Source of the DNA: DAIOGN01 sp036745245
GTDB taxonomy: Bacteria > Zixibacteria > MSB-5A5 > JAUVRN01
Direction: 5' to 3'
DNA: 64,000 nt
NCBI GenBank assembly: GCA_036745245.1
Contig: DAIOGN010000002.1
Span: 1-64,000 of the forward strand
How positions within the stretch are numbered: the stretch's first letter is position 1; the number at the start of each line of letters is the position of its first letter. Shown one piece after another: positions 25,418-34,441 of this stretch. The translations under genes and the position numbers were made by a program. The notes beneath the pieces were generated by a model. It was given only the letters and a program-made list of their open reading frames with translations. It was not told where the DNA came from and made no database searches.

Positions 25418-27919
25418 TTACTCCGACGGCTCAACGTCGGGATAGAAGTCGGGCACCACCACCAGCAGCTTCCCCGGATCGATGAGTATCTCCCTGAGCC
25501 TGTCGCCGCAGGCGAGCTGTTCGAGCGGCAGCGACTGAAGCACGCGCTCGCCCTGCTGAAGCACGCGCGGCGGATCGAAGGGGTCGGTTACGGCCAGCGC
25601 CAGATCGTTGTTCTCGTCGGAGATCACGGGCACACCGCGCACGTCTTCGCGTAGCGCTTCGTCCGGACGCATGATGCGCGCCAGCAGTTGAAGGGGCTCC
25701 GTGAGACCCAGAGCGGCCAGATCGGCCCGTGGCCCTTCCAGTGCAGCGAAGCGCGACTCGAGAAGGGCCGCGTCGAACGGCTGTCGGCTGCCCATGAGAA
25801 TGAGCTGGTGGCCAAATCCCACGAATAAAAGCGAATGCGGAAACACCTCCACGAACGTGGCCACCATGCGTCGGGCGGCGTTGCCCGACAGGGTGTTCAT
25901 GGGCAGCCACTGCGTCATGGTCCCTTCGGGGGAGAGACGCTCCAGAATGGCGCGGTAGTACTCCACCGAGTACAGGCGGTACACGCCCGCCGCGCGCGGC
26001 GGGGGCGGCTCGCTGGTGACCAGGTCGTAGGTGTGCTCGTAGCGTTCCAGAAACCGGCGGCCGTCGTCGTGGATGAGCCGGACGCGCGGATCGCGGTGCG
26101 ACAGGAGATTGGTCTCCGCAAACTCGTCGGCTGTTTCGAACACCTTGTCGTTCAGGTCGACAATGTCGATTGAGCGGATCGACTCGTGGGAGGCGATAGC
26201 GCGTGCCGTATTCCCCACGCCAAAGCAGATGAGCAGCGCGTCTTTGGGATCGTGCTGTGCCAGAAGAGGCATGTGCGCCATGAGGCGCATATACTGCTGC
26301 GAGTGGGGCGAGGTGCCCGACATGGGGTAGCTGTCGAAGAAGAGCACCTTGCGTTCCGGCGGTCGCACGATGTAGGTGGTGTTCACGCCGTCGCTCTTCA
26401 TGGCGTACACCGGGTGCTGCGCCGCCAGGTGGGTGGGTGAGAAAAAGCTCCGGTCGAAGCTGCCTGGAATGAAGATCGCGCAGGCCACCGCGGCCGCCAC
26501 GGCCGAGCCGAGCGCCAGCCTCGACAGCGGGCGGTAGGGCCGCAGGGTGAGCGCGAGCGCGGCGCAAATCGCGGTCACGGCCACCACGAGTTTCACTGCA
26601 TAGAACAGGCTCACCCGCGGCGCCGCCCACGAGAAGATCACCGCTCCCGCACAGAAGGCCAGCGTGTTGAGTCCGTACGCCCCACCCAGGTGCCGCTTTT
26701 GCGCCTGGGAGGCATTGCACACGGCGGGCAAAGGCAATGAGGCCAGATAGTATGCGGGAAACACGATCACGCCTGTAAAAAGCAGGAGATGCTCGAGGCT
26801 TGCCCCCAGCGGCTGAATGGACGGGTTGGCTACGTCGGGGTGCAAATGCGCCTGAGAGGTCACCCAGTCTACGAATCGCCTGTCGAACCACCGCCGGATG
26901 TCGGTGAGCCAGATCCATGTGGCGGCGTGAACCAGGCACGATCCGGCCAGTGCAGAGCGCACGAGCCAGGGCCTGGGGGGTCCCAGTGCACGCACAGTCC
27001 AGCTGGCGGCGAAGATTGCGGCGATGGCCCAGAAGGAGGTGAACGACATGGCCGCATCCGTAATGGCCCCCGCGAAACGCACGGCGCGGAACATGTCCAT
27101 CTCCAGGGCACCCGTCACGAATCCCGACAGGGTGGCGACCGCCAGAAGCACGGCCGGCTCGAACAACGGCTTGCCGGGCTTCTTCCTGCGATCCTTTGAG
27201 CTGGCCTGCGCCTCTGGCTCGGTCTCGTCCGTCGAACGACCCACGTCCCCGAATCTTCCAAGCGACATGAACGCCAGGCCGAGCAGGACATTCGCCGCCA
27301 CCAGCACCATGAATGTGGTGGAATGACCGAGAAACCTGAGCAGGATGAATTCAGCCGCCAGAACGCCGAGGCAGGCGCCCAGTGTGTTCCAGCCGTACAA
27401 TTCCGATGGCAGCATCTCTCGTTCTCGGAACGCGCGGCAGAGAATCGGAAACGTGGTGCCCATGAGGAAGGTGGGCAGAAGCATGAGTGCCGCACCCAGT
27501 CCCGTGGCCAGCTGGAGAGTGAAGTGCGGCTCGAAGATGCCGCGCTCGTCGACCACGTATGGAAACGTGCTGGAGGCACCCGCTCCCGACAGGTCCAGAA
27601 TCCACGTGAGCAGTGCGGTGGCCGCAATGGCCAGTTCGATCCAGCCTACCAGGCGCAGGGGTCGGCTCAAGAGTGGGATGTTTCCGGCCCAGTGCAGAAT
27701 CCTGCGGCTTGCGAGAGCGCCTGCTCCCAGTCCGCCGATGAAGGCGATGATGACGATGAGAAACGTGAAGGTGGTGGAACCAAAGCGGTCCGCATAGATC
27801 CGGAACCACATCACCTGGTAGCCCAGGCTGATCACGCCGGACAGAAACGTGAGGAGATACAGCCACACGGGCAGGCGTCCGCCCGCGGAACCCGATTCGG
27901 CGGAAAGACGCTCTGTCAA
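25418..27919 (-). CDS. Multi-pass membrane protein fused to spermidine-synthase-like domain
   Basis: An 833-residue protein. The N-terminal ~500 residues contain about a dozen hydrophobic helices (LTFLSGVISLGYQVMWFRIY opens the first). The C-terminal ~280 residues resemble the Rossmann methyltransferase-like fold of spermidine synthases: ICFGVGNTARAI (nucleotide site), SIDIVDLNDKVFE, IHDDGRRFLER, YDLVTSEPPPP, YYRAILERLSPEG. Such fusions are common in bacteria; most are not proven polyamine synthases, and a membrane-linked aminopropyl or methyl transfer is possible. The start is a TTG without a clear ribosome-binding site, so a few N-terminal residues are uncertain. It lies 16 bases after the TPR gene stop. 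Confidence 0.82.
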   Translation of the reverse strand: MTERLSAESGSAGGRLPVWLYLLTFLSGVISLGYQVMWFRIYADRFGSTTFTFLIVIIAFIGGLGAGALASRRILHWAGNIPLLSRPLRLVGWIELAIAATALLTWILDLSGAGASSTFPYVVDERGIFEPHFTLQLATGLGAALMLLPTFLMGTTFPILCRAFREREMLPSELYGWNTLGACLGVLAAEFILLRFLGHSTTFMVLVAANVLLGLAFMSLGRFGDVGRSTDETEPEAQASSKDRRKKPGKPLFEPAVLLAVATLSGFVTGALEMDMFRAVRFAGAITDAAMSFTSFWAIAAIFAASWTVRALGPPRPWLVRSALAGSCLVHAATWIWLTDIRRWFDRRFVDWVTSQAHLHPDVANPSIQPLGASLEHLLLFTGVIVFPAYYLASLPLPAVCNASQAQKRHLGGAYGLNTLAFCAGAVIFSWAAPRVSLFYAVKLVVAVTAICAALALTLRPYRPLSRLALGSAVAAAVACAIFIPGSFDRSFFSPTHLAAQHPVYAMKSDGVNTTYIVRPPERKVLFFDSYPMSGTSPHSQQYMRLMAHMPLLAQHDPKDALLICFGVGNTARAIASHESIRSIDIVDLNDKVFETADEFAETNLLSHRDPRVRLIHDDGRRFLERYEHTYDLVTSEPPPPRAAGVYRLYSVEYYRAILERLSPEGTMTQWLPMNTLSGNAARRMVATFVEVFPHSLLFVGFGHQLILMGSRQPFDAALLESRFAALEGPRADLAALGLTEPLQLLARIMRPDEALREDVRGVPVISDENNDLALAVTDPFDPPRVLQQGERVLQSLPLEQLACGDRLREILIDPGKLLVVVPDFYPDVEPSE

Positions 27920-27935
27920 AACCCGCGCCGTAAAG

Positions 27936-29582
27936 CTAGAAGCGCGATCCCGTCAGCTGGATGTCGGACCAGGCCCAGGCCTTCTGGAAGCGCTCCTCCA
28001 CGTCGGCGGCCTCCGACATTTTGTCCTGCGCCTTGAGGCTTTGCAGAAGGCCATAGAGCGACCAGCCATTCTCGGGATAGATGCGCAGGTCACGCAGGTA
28101 CACCTCTTCGGCGGCGGCGGCTTCGCCGGCTTCGAGAAGCACCGCGCCCAGTACCTGCCGCACCGGGAAGAACCAGTCGGACGGTTCCTGGTACATGAGA
28201 TCGTCTTCCTGACCCACCGCATCTTCGAGACTCTTTACGGCCGCGTCATAGTTCTTCTCTCCCGCCTGAATCTCGCCCTGAAGCACCAGCTGTCCGATCT
28301 TCAGCACGCTGCGAGTGCTGTTTCGGCCCCAGATCAATTTAGGCTCGAGCGTGGTGTCGGCGGCATACTTCGCGAGCAGTTCAAGTTCGGCCCGCGCGAG
28401 ATCGAGCTTTCCGGTTCGAGCGTACGCCATGCCGCGCGCATAGCGCCAGACGCCCATGGGATAGTGCAGATCGCTGTCGGGGGCGGGCTCGGTGAGAATG
28501 TCGGCCCACTTCCCGAAGCGCACCATGGAGAACAGCGGGATGGTGGAATAGTGCTGCACGGCCTCCATGCCGCAGACACGGAGGTAATCCTTGAGTGCTC
28601 GCCCCTGCGTGGATCGCGCCGCGGCCATGGCCTTGGCGCTGGCGCCCTCAAAGACCGCACTGGCCCAGAGAAAGTGATGATTGTGCGGCACGTAGCCGAT
28701 GTCGTACACGCCCTGCATGCGACACTCTTCCAGATACTGATCGTCCACTCGGACGGCGGCTTCGTTGGCCAGCGAGCCCTCGTGATAGCGGCCGGTGCGG
28801 ATGTAGATGTGCGACGGCATGTGCACCAGGTGGCCCGACCCGGGCACCAGACCCGCCAGCCGATCGGCGCACACCGCGGCGCGGGCGGGCAGATCCGATG
28901 CCTCCACCGCGTGAATGTAAAGGTGATTGGCGCCGGGGTGATTGGGGTTCTTCGCAAGCTCCGACTCGAGCAGATCCACGATGGGGGGCGTCCAGGGGCG
29001 TGCCTTGCCGTCCGAGTACCAGAAGTCCCATGGATGCAGGTCCATCAACGCTTCCGCATACAGCACACCGGCGTCCGGGTCGTTGGGAAATTCTTTGTAC
29101 ACCTGCCCCATCGCAGCGGCGAAGCTGGAGTCCAGCCGGCTACGATCCTTCCCCGGCACGGCCTCATACCTCTGCGCCAATGCACGAATGTATGCCTGTT
29201 CCACGGGTGAGGCGTTGACGGCCAGGCGTTGCGCCACCTGAAGATCGGCCCAGGCTTTTACAGCTGAAGCAGAGTCCATGGGCACATTGATGTTGGGCCC
29301 CAGCACGAACGACCGTGCCCACCAGCCCATGGCGCAGGTCGAATCGAGACGTGTCACTTCCTCGAAGGCCCGGTACGCCTCCGCGTGATTGAATCCGTAC
29401 GCAAGGGCCAGCCCCTGATTGAAGAACATCTGGGCCCACGGTTCCGTCGTGGTGACGGGGTGATGGTGCTTGCCCATCCCGGTGAGCAGCGGTGCCTGGG
29501 GCGTGTAGGCATCCCCGGCATGTACGGCAACCGCGAGCGTGAGTACGAATCCAAGGGCCAGATTACGGGATGTAGAGCGCAT
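27936..29582 (-). CDS. Periplasmic tetratricopeptide repeat protein
   Basis: A 548-residue exported protein with a GGAGGAG ribosome-binding site and signal peptide (MRSTSRNLALGFVLTLAVAV). It opens with the family-typical TTEPWAQMFFNQGLALAYGF and NHAEAYRAFEEVTRLDSTCA. TPR-like helix pairs continue through the protein (SELAKNPNHPGANHLYIHA; AGEAAAAEEVYLRDLRIYPE). Histidine-rich motifs HLVHMPSHIYIRTGRYHEG and VPHNHHFLWAS recur in this family and could bind metal, but this is not established. It lies between an ABC exporter and the spermidine-synthase-like gene on one strand. Confidence 0.8.
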   Translation of the reverse strand: MRSTSRNLALGFVLTLAVAVHAGDAYTPQAPLLTGMGKHHHPVTTTEPWAQMFFNQGLALAYGFNHAEAYRAFEEVTRLDSTCAMGWWARSFVLGPNINVPMDSASAVKAWADLQVAQRLAVNASPVEQAYIRALAQRYEAVPGKDRSRLDSSFAAAMGQVYKEFPNDPDAGVLYAEALMDLHPWDFWYSDGKARPWTPPIVDLLESELAKNPNHPGANHLYIHAVEASDLPARAAVCADRLAGLVPGSGHLVHMPSHIYIRTGRYHEGSLANEAAVRVDDQYLEECRMQGVYDIGYVPHNHHFLWASAVFEGASAKAMAAARSTQGRALKDYLRVCGMEAVQHYSTIPLFSMVRFGKWADILTEPAPDSDLHYPMGVWRYARGMAYARTGKLDLARAELELLAKYAADTTLEPKLIWGRNSTRSVLKIGQLVLQGEIQAGEKNYDAAVKSLEDAVGQEDDLMYQEPSDWFFPVRQVLGAVLLEAGEAAAAEEVYLRDLRIYPENGWSLYGLLQSLKAQDKMSEAADVEERFQKAWAWSDIQLTGSRF

Positions 29583-29659
29583 GGTGTCTCCTCCGAAGGC
29601 GGTAATTTATCAGACGCCCCGCGAGCGTCAACTGGTTCGATGAGGCCAGGAGGCCCGGT

Positions 29660-30442
29660 TCATTTCACCAGTCGGCGCTTGAACAGCCACACCGCCAGGG
29701 CGAAGAACACCAGGAAGTACCCGAGGATCCAGGCCCCGTCGAACGCCACGGTGGACCACTCGATGTTTCCTGTGGCAAACATTCGCGCCGGGCGCACCAT
29801 GTGGTAGAACGGAGACAGTTCGGCCAGCCGCTGCGCCCACGTCGGCAAGTGAGACAACGGGAAAAACGTGTCGGAGAACATGAGGAGCGGCGAGAGCACC
29901 ATGGAAAACCAGAAGTCGATGGGGCTGAAGTTGGGCATGAACGACGTGAACACCAGGGTCATGGCGGCAATCATGAGGCCGCCAAAGAACACCACGGCGA
30001 GGATGAGCGGCGCCCAGGGGGACGGTAACAATCCGAAGGCGGCGACGGTGACTCCCACGGCCGTGGCGTGCACCGTGCCCTTCGCAGCTCCGTACAGCGC
30101 TTCCCCGGCAATGACGTCCTCCACCGACACGGGAGTCGCGATCATGGCCTCAAACGTCCTCTGCACAATCAGTCGTGCCAGTGTCCCCACCAGGCACTCC
30201 ACGCCGGGCGCGATCAGGCCCACCATGGCCACCAGGGACGGCGCAATGAACTGCGCGTACGACATCCCCTCCACCTGCGACACCATGGCACCTACACCAA
30301 AGCCCATGGCGAACAGGTAGGTAAGCGGTTCGAAAAAGGGTGGAATCACCGAGCTCCACACGTTGCGCATGAACACATCGCGATGGCGCAGGAGCACGGC
30401 CCAGATGCAGCGCGGGGAAAAATCGAAACTCACGATTCTCAT
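29660..30442 (-). CDS. ABC-2 type transporter permease
   Basis: A 260-residue inner-membrane protein with six hydrophobic segments and the ABC-2 permease pattern (VWSSVIPPFFEPLTYLFAMG; LIVQRTFEAMIATPVSVEDV; MVLSPLLMFSDTFFPLSHLP; LSPFYHMVRPAR). The start MRIVSFDFSP overlaps the ATPase stop as ATGA, so the longer upstream reading is rejected. It resembles NodJ/drug-export permeases. Together with the ATPase it should form a homodimeric exporter for a drug, lipid or polysaccharide; the substrate is unknown. Confidence 0.9.
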   Translation of the reverse strand: MRIVSFDFSPRCIWAVLLRHRDVFMRNVWSSVIPPFFEPLTYLFAMGFGVGAMVSQVEGMSYAQFIAPSLVAMVGLIAPGVECLVGTLARLIVQRTFEAMIATPVSVEDVIAGEALYGAAKGTVHATAVGVTVAAFGLLPSPWAPLILAVVFFGGLMIAAMTLVFTSFMPNFSPIDFWFSMVLSPLLMFSDTFFPLSHLPTWAQRLAELSPFYHMVRPARMFATGNIEWSTVAFDGAWILGYFLVFFALAVWLFKRRLVK

Positions 30443-31341
30443 TCTTCGCCCAGCTCCCGCCCCGTGAGTTTCAAAAACACGTCTTCGAGATTCGCGGGCC
30501 GCCGGGTGATCTGCCGGAAGCCCGCAGCGACCAGCGGTTCGAGGTCCACCTGACTGCTCTCTACGAACCAGGCCGCGCTGTCGAAGTGTCGCTCGCCCGC
30601 GCCCAGGTACGAGCCGGCGATCAGCGCGGCCTCGGGCGATTCCGTGTGAACTTCCACCACCTCGCGACCCGGGAGACCGGACACCAGGTCTCCCGGCGTA
30701 CCGGTCACGAGAATTCGGCCGCGGTCCATGACCGCGAGCCGATCGCACAACTGCGCGGCTTCTTCCATGTAGTGAGTCGTGAGCACGATCGTGAGGCCTC
30801 GGCGCTTGAGAGCTCGCACCTTCTGCCACACCATCTGCCGCGCCTGCGGATCGAGGCCGGTGGTGGGTTCGTCGAGGATGAGCACCTCCGGCTCGTGCAG
30901 AAGCCCGCGAGCCATGACCAGCCGTCTCTGCATGCCGCCCGACAGGTCGTAGATCACCACGTCGCGTTTTTCCGAAAGCTGCCAGAGCTCAAGAAGTTCT
31001 TCAGAACGGCGCAACGTCTCACTCCGGCGGATGCCGTGATAGCGCCCGTAGCAGGTGAGGTTCTGGAGGACGGAGAGGTCGGGATCGAGATTGTTGTCCT
31101 GCGGCACCACGCCCAGCTTCGACTTGGCTGTCCTCGGATCGGCCGCCACGTCCACGCCTGCCACCAGCAGGCGGCCATGGTCCGGCCGCACCAGGGCGTA
31201 GATCATCTTCATGGTGGTGGACTTGCCTGCGCCGTTGGGACCGAGAAACCCGAACACTTCGCCTCGCGCGATCTCGAAGTCGATCCCGCGCACGGCGGCC
31301 ACGGCGCCAAAGGACTTCGTCAGTCCGGAAGCGGAGATCAC
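30439..31341 (-). CDS. ABC transporter ATP-binding protein (NodI/CcmA-like)
   Basis: A 300-residue ATPase with Walker A GPNGAGKST, Q-loop VVPQDNNLD, signature LSGGMQRR, Walker B VLILDEPTTGLD and switch histidine in LTTHYMEEA. The GTG at 31341 overlaps the stop of the preceding gene (GTGA) and gives an N-terminus (ISASGLTKSFGAVAAVRG) of normal length. The C-terminal ~80 residues are the extra domain common in drug-exporter ATPases. It is coupled to the permease by a 4-base overlap. Confidence 0.94.
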   Translation of the reverse strand: MISASGLTKSFGAVAAVRGIDFEIARGEVFGFLGPNGAGKSTTMKMIYALVRPDHGRLLVAGVDVAADPRTAKSKLGVVPQDNNLDPDLSVLQNLTCYGRYHGIRRSETLRRSEELLELWQLSEKRDVVIYDLSGGMQRRLVMARGLLHEPEVLILDEPTTGLDPQARQMVWQKVRALKRRGLTIVLTTHYMEEAAQLCDRLAVMDRGRILVTGTPGDLVSGLPGREVVEVHTESPEAALIAGSYLGAGERHFDSAAWFVESSQVDLEPLVAAGFRQITRRPANLEDVFLKLTGRELGEE

Positions 31342-32378
31342 GAGGTGCCGAACAGGTCGAGCGTCTCGGCGGTGTGCTGTACACCCTCCGAGGCGCTCAC
31401 GTCCTGCCACTGCTTCGGCAGTGGCAAGGCGTCCATCCCCTCCCGGCAGAGCAGATCCGCGAGTTCAGCGGCAAAACCGTGCATCGTGTACACGCGTGCG
31501 GCGCCGGTGGCCTTCGCGAACTCCACGAGCGATGCGCAGTCGGCATGATCGGAGAGCGGAATCATCTGGTCGGCAGCGTAGTGCCCACCCGGCCCCCCAA
31601 GGGCCCAGCCGGAGCAGAAACACACACGTGGGCGCACGATGCGTTCGCGCCACTCGCTGCGTTGAAAGTCGGGAGTCATCACCACCAGTGCGCCCGGCGG
31701 AGCGCCGGCCAGCGGCACCTGCACCTCCGGCAGAACGACCCCGGCCTGTTGATAGAGCGCGCAGTACTCCGCGACTTTTGGGTGCACCCACACCGTTTCG
31801 TGGTACGCCGCGAGGTGCGCCACCAGTTCCTGTGCTTTGCCCAGCGAATACCCCGTGAGCACCGGCGTGTATGAAGAGGCGCGCGCCGCGTCCACGAAGC
31901 CCGTAATGAGCCTGTGAATTCGCTCCCGGTCGGGGAATCTGTACTCACGCCGGCCGAACGTGGATTCGATGACGAGCACGTCGCACGCTACGGGTGTGGC
32001 GACCTCTGACAGCGTGCTGGAGGTGGTGCGCAGGTCGCCTGTGAACAGAAGTCGTCGCCCCGCAAACTCCACCAGGGCCATGGCCGATCCCAGAATGTGG
32101 CCCGCGGGCAAGAGCGTGACCCGGGCGCCATCCAGCGTGAAGCTCTGTCCGTACGGAACGGCCCGTGTGGTGAGACGTTTCCAGCGCGCCCCGAGGAGCA
32201 GGGCCGTCTCGGGAGTGCAGATGATGTGTTCGTGACGCGCGGCGTGGTCGGTGTGCGCGTGGGTGACGAGCCCCACGGGCTGACGCCGGCCTGCGTCGAT
32301 CTTCACCGGCCAGCCTTCGATCTCGAACCCGTCGGGTCGTGTGTGGCGAACTCTCACGGTGCAGTCAGCAGGCGGCAC
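31338..32378 (-). CDS. Metallo-beta-lactamase/beta-CASP fold exonuclease-like protein
   Basis: A protein of about 346 residues. Metal-binding motifs of the MBL fold are complete: THAHTDHAARH, AGHILGSAM, FTGDLRTT, LVIESTFG and SDHADC, the last two with beta-CASP spacing. The size and order resemble ligase-associated DNA exonucleases (TIGR04122-like) and RNA 3'-processing factors. No DNA ligase gene is nearby, so nucleic-acid choice is open. The start is uncertain: a GTG at 32378 is used because the upstream reading overlaps the cyclophilin gene; no good ribosome-binding site is seen. It is coupled downstream to the ABC ATPase. Confidence 0.8.
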   Translation of the reverse strand: MPPADCTVRVRHTRPDGFEIEGWPVKIDAGRRQPVGLVTHAHTDHAARHEHIICTPETALLLGARWKRLTTRAVPYGQSFTLDGARVTLLPAGHILGSAMALVEFAGRRLLFTGDLRTTSSTLSEVATPVACDVLVIESTFGRREYRFPDRERIHRLITGFVDAARASSYTPVLTGYSLGKAQELVAHLAAYHETVWVHPKVAEYCALYQQAGVVLPEVQVPLAGAPPGALVVMTPDFQRSEWRERIVRPRVCFCSGWALGGPGGHYAADQMIPLSDHADCASLVEFAKATGAARVYTMHGFAAELADLLCREGMDALPLPKQWQDVSASEGVQHTAETLDLFGTS

Positions 32379-32397
32379 CCAGGCGGGGCCGCGTGCT

Positions 32398-34377
32398 TCA
32401 CCTGGCTTCCGAAATCGTGATGCTCTTGACTTTGTCGCCCAGTCGGATGGCATCCACCACGTCCTGGCCGGAGGTGACGTAGCCGAACAGGGTGTACCGA
32501 TCGTCGAGATGAGGTTGCGGCGAATGCGTGATGAAGAACTGGCTCCCCTCCGTGTCCTTTCCGGAGGAGGCCATGCCCACCGCACCCGTTGAATACTCCA
32601 GATCGTTGAACTGGGACCGCATGGTGTAGCCGGGCCCGCCCCAGCCGGTGCCTTCCGGATCGCCGGTCTGAATTACGAAGTTGGGAACCACCCGGTGAAA
32701 CACCACGCCGTCGTAGTATCCCCGGCGCGCCAGCGTGACGAAATTGAATACGGTGTGCGGCGCCTTGTCGTAGCGAAGCTCGATCTGAATCGACCCCTTG
32801 TCCGTTTCAATGGTGGCGGTGGGGTTGGCCTCGAAGGCGCGGAAGATCTCGTCGAAGGTGTCGGGCGTGATCTTTGACACGTACTCGCCCAATCGGGCCG
32901 ACGAATCCACGTCCATCTTTGCGAGCGCGTCGATGGCGGCCTTGCGCACCAGCCGGTCCCCATCCTGCGTGACCTCGGCCAGCCAGCCCTTGAGCGGATC
33001 GCGAAGAGCTTGCGACGAATCAATCCAGGCCGCGGCCGTCTCCACGGCGGAGAGTCTGTAATCGGACACCGAATCAGCCGCATGGCGGTCCCAGAAACGC
33101 TTCAGGCGCGTAAGATTCTCCTCTGTGGGACTGGACTTCAGCACATCCACGGCCGAGATGGCCAGCACCCGGTTGCTCGAAGCCAGCGCACTGTCGATGA
33201 AGTGCTCCACGTTGGCGAATCCGAACCGCGCCAGCTCCGAAATGGCAAAGCCTTTTCGCGTGGCGTCCGTCGTGTCGAGCATCATGTGTACCAGCACGCC
33301 GCGGCCCATTTCGCTCTGCACCTCGCCCAGTGCATGAATGGCCGCCTGCGCCACGGGGAGCCGCGGATCACCGATCAGCGCCATGGTATAGTCGTGCGCC
33401 GAATCCTTGAAGCCCGCCGTAATGCCCGAGATGGCGCCCACGAAGATGGACGTGGACCTCCGTCGCACCAGCCCCTTCAGCATCGGGAAATCCTTCAGCC
33501 GGCCCTGCTTGCCCACGGCCTCTGCCATGGTTTGCGCCACGAGTTCGTGTTGCTCGAGGTCGAGGGCCGACACGAGCTGATCCACTTCGGGATCCGCGGC
33601 GTCGATCGCTCCCAGCGCGTAGGCGGCGTGGTTGCGCACGCGCCAGTCGGCATCCTTCAACAGCGGCACGAGCAGTTTCGCCGATTCCGCATCGCCGATC
33701 TCCGCCAGGCCGCGGGCTGCAAACATGCGCACACGCGCATCGGTGTCGCCCAGAGCCCCGTCGAGAGCAAGCTTTCCGCGAGGATCCCGGATGCGCCAGA
33801 ACGCCCAGGCCGCGCGCCAGCGAACTTCCGGTTCGAGATCGCGCAGGAGCCCCGCCAGGTCGCGCACTTCCGATGACTTCCCCATGCGTCCAAGCGCCAC
33901 GGCGGCGGCGCCGCGCGTGGTGGGATTGCCGTCGAGCAGCCCGAAGATCTGCAGAAACTGATCCGTAGCGTCTCCGCCCAGCCAACCCATGCCGTCCATC
34001 ACGTTGCGACGCGTCAGCGTGCTTGTGTCGGTGTAGAGCGAAGAGAGTCCCTGCTCTGGCACTTCCGTTTTGTACTGTGCGGCCAGCTGACCGAGGGCCC
34101 AGGCCACCGCGGGTCGAAGCGGCAGGGTGTCGAGCGTCTCGGCCTGATTGAGCGCGTGGATCGTGGACGGATCCAGGATGCGGCCCAGAGCCCACACGGC
34201 GGCTTCGCGCACACGCATGTCTTCATGACTGAGGAGCGCCACCAGCTCGGCATTGGGGCCTTTGGAACCGCGGTCTTCCCACTGGGCGACCTCCACCAGC
34301 CGAGACTTGATTTTGGAATCTTCCTTTGAGCAGGAAACGACCAACAGGGCAAGGACAACGAGTCGAAGTACTTTCAT
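32398..34377 (-). CDS. Lipoprotein with HEAT repeats and C-terminal cyclophilin peptidyl-prolyl isomerase
   Basis: A 659-residue protein. The ATG at 34377 follows AAGAGG and begins a lipoprotein signal (MKVLRLVVLALLVVSCSKED; lipobox VVSC). Residues about 35-480 are HEAT-like helical repeats (VREAAVWALGRI, TTRGAAAVALGRMG, EVRWRAAWAFWRI, RVRMFAARGLAEIG, RVRNHAAYALGAI). Residues about 500-655 form a cyclophilin domain: IELRYDKAPHTVFNFVTLAR, YDGVVFHRVVPNFVIQTGDP, GSQFFITHSPQPHLDDRYTL, FGYVTSGQDVVDAI. The catalytic Arg (FHRV) is present. It is predicted to fold or hold envelope proteins at the inner or outer membrane. The fusion of HEAT array and isomerase is unusual. Confidence 0.9.
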   Translation of the reverse strand: MKVLRLVVLALLVVSCSKEDSKIKSRLVEVAQWEDRGSKGPNAELVALLSHEDMRVREAAVWALGRILDPSTIHALNQAETLDTLPLRPAVAWALGQLAAQYKTEVPEQGLSSLYTDTSTLTRRNVMDGMGWLGGDATDQFLQIFGLLDGNPTTRGAAAVALGRMGKSSEVRDLAGLLRDLEPEVRWRAAWAFWRIRDPRGKLALDGALGDTDARVRMFAARGLAEIGDAESAKLLVPLLKDADWRVRNHAAYALGAIDAADPEVDQLVSALDLEQHELVAQTMAEAVGKQGRLKDFPMLKGLVRRRSTSIFVGAISGITAGFKDSAHDYTMALIGDPRLPVAQAAIHALGEVQSEMGRGVLVHMMLDTTDATRKGFAISELARFGFANVEHFIDSALASSNRVLAISAVDVLKSSPTEENLTRLKRFWDRHAADSVSDYRLSAVETAAAWIDSSQALRDPLKGWLAEVTQDGDRLVRKAAIDALAKMDVDSSARLGEYVSKITPDTFDEIFRAFEANPTATIETDKGSIQIELRYDKAPHTVFNFVTLARRGYYDGVVFHRVVPNFVIQTGDPEGTGWGGPGYTMRSQFNDLEYSTGAVGMASSGKDTEGSQFFITHSPQPHLDDRYTLFGYVTSGQDVVDAIRLGDKVKSITISEAR

Positions 34378-34441
34378 GCCAACCTCTTGAAGGGTAATCG
34401 GATCAAAAAGTGAGCCTCGCGGCCGCAAGGCAAGGGGAGCT

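Noticed and set aside
25431..26939. 502-codon minus-strand frame
   Set aside because: Alternative frame inside the spermidine-synthase-like gene; Arg/Ala/Pro-rich with no motif.
27849..29210. 453-codon plus-strand frame
   Set aside because: Antisense to the TPR gene, which has a strong ribosome-binding site and signal peptide.
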